This document shows, piece by piece, positions 59,401 through 64,000 of a stretch of 64,000 nt of DNA. Under the pieces are notes generated by a model that was not told the origin of the DNA, made no database searches, and saw nothing but the letters and a program-made list of their open reading frames with translations. Made by a program: the position numbers and the translations under genes. This DNA comes from Ectocarpus siliculosus (lineage: Eukaryota > Sar > Phaeophyceae > Ectocarpales > Ectocarpaceae). Location: positions 1,776,609 through 1,840,608 of the forward strand of contig FN649726.1 of the NCBI GenBank assembly GCA_000310025.1, in the 5' to 3' direction. The number at the start of each line of letters is the position of its first letter. Position 1 is the stretch's first letter.

Positions 59401-62400
59401 GCGATCGGCGCGGCGGTTGGCCTTTCGGGCGACAAGCCGGACGCTGAGGTGCGTTGCAATGGTTGGTGATCGCAGCAGCGTTGAAGTAACCTTTCATCAT
59501 GTGGGGGTCGAGATGCACAATGCGCCTGCCGCAGAATGTAAAGCTGTGAGGGGGAGGGCTTTTGGTGCTGTGTTTCGAATGGCGTTGTTCCACAACATGT
59601 TGCACGAAAGATTAGATTGTTGGCTGCTGCAGGGTTTGTTTGCGTTTGAATACCATGTCAATATCCTCCGTATGATCTGAACTGGTCATTATGATACTGT
59701 GATGAAGCGTTGTTGTTTTATTTTACTCGTCTGGCTCGGCGTGTTGCCCTGAGTAATTTCCCGTTATTTTGATATAAGCGGGATCGGTGGAAATACCCGG
59801 GATCCAATGGATATAGTTCACCCAACGGGTAGTTGTTGAACGTTATGGGAGAGACGGACTGTTATGTGTTTTTTTTTTGTCACTTAAAAGTCAGCGCTCG
59901 CACTAACTCCCGTTTACCCCGACAAAATTGAGCTCCTTGATGTATGGAAGCCAATACATGTGGCCAGTCCCGCGTTAAGGAGGCTTGACCCGGCAAGGCG
60001 CGGCATTGTTTGTACGCATGTGCTGGCCCTGCTGTTTCCTTGAAGTATCGGTGTATGGTGGTTGCTCACTTGCCCTTTGCGCTTTTTGTCCGACGTGTTC
60101 TTGGAATTCATGTCTCTGTCAGCTTCCTTCCGGAGACGTGGACGCTAGTGTTTCCGTTCCTGATGTGCCGTCGGTTGAGGTGGAGAAGCCGAAGAAGGGT
60201 TTGTTCGGTGGTCTGTTCGGCTCCAGCAAGGCCAAGATTGAGGTACGCATACGTCTCGTTTCCGCGCTGCCACAAATCGAGTACATGTGGAGGGTTCATG
60301 TTTTGTGGCCGCGGTATCCTCATCATATGTAATTCTATTTTTCGATACCGCTTCGAGTGACCGCCTCTGGCGAAATTTCCTTTTTTTTTTGTCTGATTGG
60401 AGAATAGCGTTTTGGTTCCGCACAAGCAGCGCGTGGTCATTATCTCTCGCCTGCTCTGTTTGCATGCAAACGTTTTGTGGATTTTCCGCTGCCCCCTCCT
60501 CTCTCTCCCGCAGGTCCCTGACGTTGATGCTACTGTGCCCGAGGTTTCCGTGCCCGACGTGTCCGTGGACGCTCCATCCGGAGAAGTGGGTGCTTCCTTG
60601 CCGTCTGTGGATGACCTCTCGGCGGACGTGGGGGCTAAGGTGGGCGACCTGAAGGCAGACCTGGAGGCCAAGGTTGACGACATCGCTGCCAAGGCTCCGG
60701 ATCTGTCTGTGCCTGGCGTTTCTGCCGATGTCTCCGGCCCGGACGTGACCATCTCGGCGCCGGACGTGAGCGGCGATGTCTCCGTGCCGGATGTGAGCGG
60801 AGACGTGTCCGTGCCGGATGTGTCTGCCGATGTGTCTGTGCCGGACGTTTCTGGCTCCCTGAAGGTGCCCGATGTGACTGGGGACTTGTCTGTGCCGGAC
60901 TTTTCTGGCTCTCTGAAGGTGCCCGGCGTGAGTGGAGATGTGTCCGTGCCAGATGTATCTGCCGATGTCTCCGTGCCGGATGTGTCTGCCGATGTCTCCG
61001 TGCCGGACGTTGCTGGCTCCCTGAAGGTGCCCGATGTCAGCGGCGATGTGTCTGTGCCGGACGTGGGTGGGGACGTGTCCCTGCCGGGTGTTTCCGCCGA
61101 TGTGTCCGTGCCGGACGTTGCCGGCTCTCTGAAGGTGCCCGACGTGAGCGGAGACGTGTCCGTGCCGGACGTGTCTGGCTCTGTGGACGTGCCTTCGGTG
61201 GACATCGACGCGCCGTCCGGCTCCGTGGAGGTGCCTTCCGTGGACCTGGCGGGCAAGATGCCCTCCGTGGAAGGAGGCGTCGGTGGTGAGCTTCCCTCCG
61301 GCGACGTGAGCGTGACGGCGCCGGACGTGAAGGTGGAGGGCGGCGACACGTCGCTGACGGCTGGCCTGGCGGCCGGCGGTGTGGCGGCTGTGGGTGCGAT
61401 CGGCGCGGCGGTTGGCCTTTCGGGCGACAAGCCGGATGCCGAGGTAAGACCGAATGACGATGCCGACTTTCGAGTTTGCTTCGCATGTTGTTGGAGCGTG
61501 CCCGAGATCGGGTAGGTGCGGACAGTCAAAGAGGTTGGATTGGTTAAGGCCAGGAGTAATCCAAAGCTATTTTCTGTGTGTACGCGGTCTTTTCGTTTCA
61601 CGGCAGGCCCCTTCGGTGGATGCGAGCTTGACCGCCCCCGACATCCCATCCGTGGACGTGAAGAAGCCGAAGAAGAGCAAGTTCGGGTTGAAAAAGCCTT
61701 CGTTCATGAAGAAGGGCAAGACGTCGACTCCGGAGGTAAGGGAGTGGCCCTGCATGTTTTTTGGCAGCAGTAGGCGAAGATTCCCATCGTGCGGTGGCTT
61801 GGTCTTGACTGCGGGATCGTGTCCGTTTTGACGGGCTTGGTGGCTCTCGCGCCACTTTGGTATACGGAGAAGACACCCGAGCCCCTTCTGCGAGCGTTTT
61901 TCTTGCCCCCTCGATTGCCTAGGCCGCTCATCTTTGTCGTACCATATGTTTCTGTTACAGATTCCGGGGGTGGACACTTCGATTGACGTGCCCTCCGTCA
62001 GCGGAGACGCCGCTGTGGACCTCCCCACCGCTTCGGTAGAGGCCCCTTCTATGGACGCCTCCGTGGACGTACCCTCCGTCACCGCCGACGCCTCTCTCCC
62101 CTCGGCATCGGTAGACGTTCCCTCTGCAGAGGTGGACGCGTCGATGCCGTCCGTGGGCGACCTGTCTGCCGATATCGGGGCTAAGGTGGGCGAGCTGTCG
62201 GCAGACGTGGGAGGCAAGGTTGACGACTTGAAGACAGACGTGGGTGGTAAGGTGGGCGATCTCTCGGCCAAGGCCCCGGACATGCCATCGGTGGAGGTGA
62301 AGAAGCCGAAGAAGGGTCTGTTCGGCGGTCTGTCGTTCAAGAAGCCGTCGGGCAAGACCAGCGTCGAGGTGAGGACTGCTATTGGTGACCTGCGACGTAG

Positions 62401-64000
62401 GGGTCGATTCTGTTGGATCGAGTTCAGGATGGTTGGCCCGGTGTTTTGTCCTGCTGGTTGGTCTTATCGGTACTCCGCCAACGGGTTTGTGCCTGTGTTA
62501 TTTTCCGTATGTGTAGAAAGAGAGCTTGATGCTAGTGTCATCTCTCGTTCGTGGTTGCTGCGGTTGTCCTAGGGCACAGCTGCTATACCAATACGTGTGC
62601 TGCCTTCACCTGCATCGTTTCCAAGCAAGCCCGAAAGCAGAACTTGTCCCGCGTTCTGCTTACGGTAATGGCTGAGCCGTGTCTACAGAGCCGGCGACGT
62701 ATTCGCCCCTGCTCTCTAGCTTAACTCAGAGCCCTCACCCCACCACCGACTTCTGTGTCCGTGCCTACTAGGTGCCGGATGTGCCCGATGTACCCTCCGT
62801 GGAAGGAGGCGTCGGTGGTGAGCTTCCCTCCGGCGACTTGAGCGTGACGGCGCCGGACGTGAAGGTGGAGGGCGGCGACACGTCGCTGACGGCTGGCCTG
62901 GCGGCCGGCGGTGTGGCGGCTGTGGGTGCGATCGGCGCGGCGGTTGGCCTTTCGGGCGACAAGCCGGACGCTGAGGTGCGTGGCGAAGGGATTGTCCGTG
63001 TGGTCGACGGGCTCGTAGGATGCCAAAGCTGCCACCTTGTGGCGGCCGACCTCTTTGTGGTCTGCGACCCCATCCACCTGTTTGGATTAATTGGCTGGCC
63101 AGACCCTCACTGAAAATTCACCGTGCAGATTCATCATTTCCCTTTTCTTGTTGTCGTTGGCGTGTCTCGCTTAGTTTTTTCGCCTCTCGATAGACTTCCG
63201 CTCTTTCGAAGAACGCTCGTCCAGTCGTGTACTAGTATGTTGCTTTTCGCTCCGAGCTGTACTTGCAGGTTTTTATGCCGATTGTTCAACCTCAACCCCC
63301 CTCCCCCCGACCACAACGTTTCGGATCCAGGTGCCTGGCGTGGACGCGCCATCCGTGTCAGCGCCTGATGTCACGGCGTCGATCCCCGACGTTTCCGGGG
63401 AAGTGACGGCACCTGGCCTGAGCGTCTCGGCACCCGACTTGTCCGTGCCGGATGTTTCTGCCGACGTTACAGTGCCGGACGCCACCGCCGCTCTGCCGGA
63501 TGTTAGCGGAGGTGTCTCTTTGCCGGATGTCTCGGGGGATGTCTCCGTGCTTGACGTGGACGTCTCTGCGGCTGACGTGAGCGGGGATGTTTCCGTGCCG
63601 AACGTCAGCCTCTCTATGCCGGACGCCAGCGCCGACGTGTCTGTGCCGGACGTCTCTGCCGGTGTCTCCGTGCCGGACGTCTCTGGCTCTCTGAAGGTAC
63701 CCGATGTGAGCGGAGACGTGTCCGTGCCGGACGTGTCTGGCTCCCTGAAGGTGCCCGATGTCAGCGGAGATATGTCCCTGCCTGGTGTGTCGGCCGATGT
63801 GTCCGTGCCGGACGTTTCTGGCTCCCTGAAGGTGCCCGATGTGAGCGGAGACGTGTCGGTACCGGGTGTGAGCGGAGAAATGTCCCTGCCTGGTGTGTCG
63901 GCCGATGTGTCCGTGCCGGACGTTGCTGGCTCCCTGAAGGTGCCCGATGTCAGCGGGGACGTGTCTGTGCCGGACGTGAGTGGGGACATGTCCCTGCCTG
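25795..64000 (+). CDS. Giant AHNAK-like modular repeat protein (3' end beyond window)
   Basis: I find 46 exons that stay open and agree in phase at every junction, about 15.56 kb of coding sequence (5,185 codons), still open at 64000. Most exons are phase 0 at both ends; a minority are phase 1. Four module types recur. (1) Nine-residue repeats VPDVSGDVS and VPDVSGSLK, whose texture recalls the animal scaffold AHNAK. (2) A constant block, SVEGGVGGELPSGDVSVTAP, DVKVEGGDTS, then the hydrophobic AGLAAGGVAAVGAIGAAVGL and SGDKPDAE, in 15 exons. (3) Eleven-residue amphipathic repeats such as SADVGGKVDDL. (4) A basic tail, VKKPKKGLFGGLFGSSK, in about 18 exons. There is no signal peptide or enzyme domain. 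The proposed N-terminus starts MGC, an acylation signal. A membrane-associated scaffold is inferred. The repeat modules and their exon chain are very secure; the first three exons are less so. A later start at 29439 (GCCGCGATGG) is the alternative. Confidence 0.85.
30568..30660 (+). repeat. Dispersed C-tailed repeat, copy 3
   Basis: TCTAACGACTACGGCATGCAC then GTGAGCACACACCCC and a C-rich tail match the end of the copy at 19193-19235. It lies just upstream of the exon-4 acceptor of the giant gene. Confidence 0.65.
36370..36477. repeat. GAGACA-type microsatellite in giant-gene intron
   Basis: About 108 bp of GAGACA units grading into GAGAGACA, between exons 12 and 13. Confidence 0.95.
37001..37153. 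repeat. Two-copy 76-bp tandem repeat in giant-gene intron
   Basis: ATTACAGAAAAAATTGTGTC begins at 37001 and 37077. Both units run on to TCTTGGTTGGTTGTAGCTGT. They lie just after exon 13. Confidence 0.9.
37524..38814 (+). other. Long intron with short repeats (between exons 14 and 15)
   Basis: A 1.3 kb intron. It holds a three-unit TTAGGG tract (37611-37630) and a 55-bp tandem duplication (37661-37764, units start CTATCGTGATTCAGAAGTCT). The rest shows no gene or repeat that I recognise. Confidence 0.7.
37611..37630. repeat. Interstitial TTAGGG tract
   Basis: About three consecutive TTAGGG units inside a giant-gene intron. TTAGGG-type repeats are common as stramenopile telomere sequence. The tract is too short to imply a former chromosome end. 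Confidence 0.8.
38815..42881 (+). other. Giant gene exons 15-20: alternating long and short exons
   Basis: Exons: 38815-39254, 39606-39725, 40336-40800, 41138-41257, 41819-42310 and 42768-42881. Long exons carry 9-residue repeats and the hydrophobic block. Short exons (40, 40 and 38 codons) read LPSGDVDASVSVPDVPSVDV and then the KKPKKGLFGGLFG tail. All junctions after exon 15 are phase 0. Segment 39255-40800 was duplicated to give 40801-42310, introns included. Confidence 0.9.
43302..46471 (+). other. Giant gene exons 21-24
   Basis: Exons: 43302-44024, 44295-44508, 45086-45940 and 46206-46471. Exon 21 (241 codons) runs from VPDADV through the hydrophobic block straight into a basic tail (KPRKGLFGLSFKKLSGKK) with no intron between. 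Exons 22-24 form a phase-1 chain: exon 22 ends with a split Gly codon, exon 23 is phase 1 at both ends, and exon 24 starts at GVDVPSVDINAP, halfway into the usual long module, and returns to phase 0. Confidence 0.9.
45265..45860 (+). repeat. 132-bp (44-residue) tandem repeat within exon 23
   Basis: GAAGTACCGTCCGTTGACGT recurs at about 45265, 45397, 45529, 45661 and 45793, exactly 132 bp apart. Each unit encodes VPSVDVDAPSLGV, then LPSGT and a VPSVEASAPSVD-type stretch. Copies 3 and 4 are almost identical. Confidence 0.95.
46993..55641 (+). other. Giant gene exons 25-35
   Basis: Exons: 46993-47112, 47701-48423, 48744-48872, 49052-49714, 50423-50920, 51153-51272, 52086-52712, 53123-53239, 53627-54442, 54670-54798 and 55075-55641. 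All are phase 0. Long repeat exons 26, 29, 31 and 33 alternate with short tail exons 25, 27, 30, 32 and 34. Exons 28 and 35 are a different type: they lack the hydrophobic block, contain VPSASVDVP-like repeats and two or three 11-residue repeats, and end in a basic tail (KKGLFGSIFGSSKGK or KRGLFGGLSFKKPSGK). Exon 29 lacks about ten residues of the constant block. Confidence 0.92.
51307..51760. repeat. Diverged repeat pair in the intron after exon 30
   Basis: Segments 51307-51378 and 51685-51760 share GGGARTCGTCCTYGACA and CTCCACA in the same order, about 380 bp apart. Confidence 0.6.
56589..56809. mobile_element. Hairpin (MITE-like) element, copy 2, at a splice site
   Basis: A 217-bp element (56591-56807) has inverted arms of about 50 bp (CCGTATATGACACAAGATAA at left, its near-complement at right) and TA on both sides. 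Arms and centre match the element at 10597-10824 in part: GATTTTCAAAGC, CTCCAC, and AGCTCTCGACGAG in the centre. The right-hand TA forms the first two bases of the TAG acceptor of the relic exon. Confidence 0.8.
56811..57028 (+). pseudogene. Decayed paralogue of exon 23 (relic exon 37)
   Basis: Starts GCGTGAAGGTTGACCTCCAG and follows exon 23 through GSAGEVPSVD and VAVDIPSAG. One extra G near 56949 (AAAAAGGCC against GCCAAGCC in exon 23) then shifts the frame. In the shifted frame similarity continues as PSIDVDPPTVDVDAPSLGV and ELPSVAAE. The donor equivalent to GTCGG|GTGAGC is gone. The exon also lost the 44-residue expansion, or never had it. With a hairpin transposon in its 3' splice site, it is probably no longer spliced in. 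Confidence 0.8.
57555..64000 (+). other. Giant gene exons 39-47
   Basis: Exons: 57555-57683, 57909-58316, 58606-59448, 60123-60242, 60514-61443, 61607-61735, 61961-62368, 62772-62975 and 63331 to beyond the window. Exons 39 and 44 encode a variant tail (KKPKKSKFGLKKPSFMKKGK) and differ in only the first residue (T or A). Exons 40 and 45 carry three 11-residue repeats and GLFGGLSFKKPSGK. Exon 43 (310 codons) joins a start of the 11-residue type to 9-residue repeats and the hydrophobic block. Exon 46 is a shortened constant block beginning VPDVPDVPSVEGG. Exon 47 has more than 223 codons of 9-residue repeats when the window ends. Confidence 0.92.
59449..60122 (+). other. Intron between exons 41 and 42
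   Basis: Contains no supported gene, repeat or element. I see only AT-rich stretches and a T run near 59870. Confidence 0.6.

Noticed and set aside
38723-63989. Long open frames on the minus strand across the giant gene (Ser/Thr/Pro-rich, 150-513 codons)
   Set aside because: They mirror the repeat exons. GTGTCC-type repeats rarely give stops in the reverse frame. Their ends do not respect splice sites, and the plus strand has consistent acceptors, donors and phases.
25795-64000. True orthologue of animal AHNAK
   Set aside because: Only the short repeat texture is shared. No PDZ domain and no AHNAK-specific segments are visible, so convergence is as likely.

Overview
The window is nuclear DNA of a photosynthetic, flagellate stramenopile, most likely a brown alga of the Ectocarpus kind. 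This is inferred, not proven. The support is GC-rich coding DNA split by many GT-AG introns of 0.2-2.3 kb, neighbouring genes mostly on alternating strands, an N-terminus that looks like a heterokont plastid presequence, a flagellar dynein-docking coiled-coil gene, and a short TTAGGG tract.

Layout. 1-4692 (minus): most of a tafazzin (cardiolipin-remodelling acyltransferase) gene in six exons; its 3' end runs off the window. 6982-11304 (plus): a four-exon DUF2993/LmeA-type lipid-binding protein with a plastid-type leader. 13965-20676 (minus): a five-exon coiled-coil protein of the CCDC151/ODA10 (outer dynein arm docking) type. Its second intron holds minisatellites, a 216-base assembly gap and LINE debris. 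21786-23413 (plus): the 3' exons of an unrecognised glutamine-rich protein. 25795-64000 and beyond (plus): one giant modular gene that fills 60 % of the window.

The giant gene is the main discovery candidate. I could place 46 exons that keep one open frame through every splice junction, giving about 5,185 codons with no end in the window. The protein is AHNAK-like in texture (9-residue VPDVSGDVS/VPDVSGSLK repeats) but carries modules I do not know from AHNAK: a 20-residue Gly/Ala hydrophobic block repeated 15 times, 11-residue amphipathic repeats, and a basic GLFGGLFG tail repeated about 18 times. A phase-consistent 5' exon chain would start it with Met-Gly-Cys and a cysteine cluster, a dual-acylation signal. 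A giant membrane-tethered scaffold is my inference.

The gene is evolving by exon and intron duplication. Two duplications still share intron sequence, one at about 97 %. One exon is dying, with a small TA-flanked hairpin element inserted exactly into its 3' splice site. A second copy of that hairpin family lies in the DUF2993 gene. A dispersed repeat with a C-rich tail occurs four times. All splice models come from reading frame, splice consensus and family similarity; no transcript data were available.
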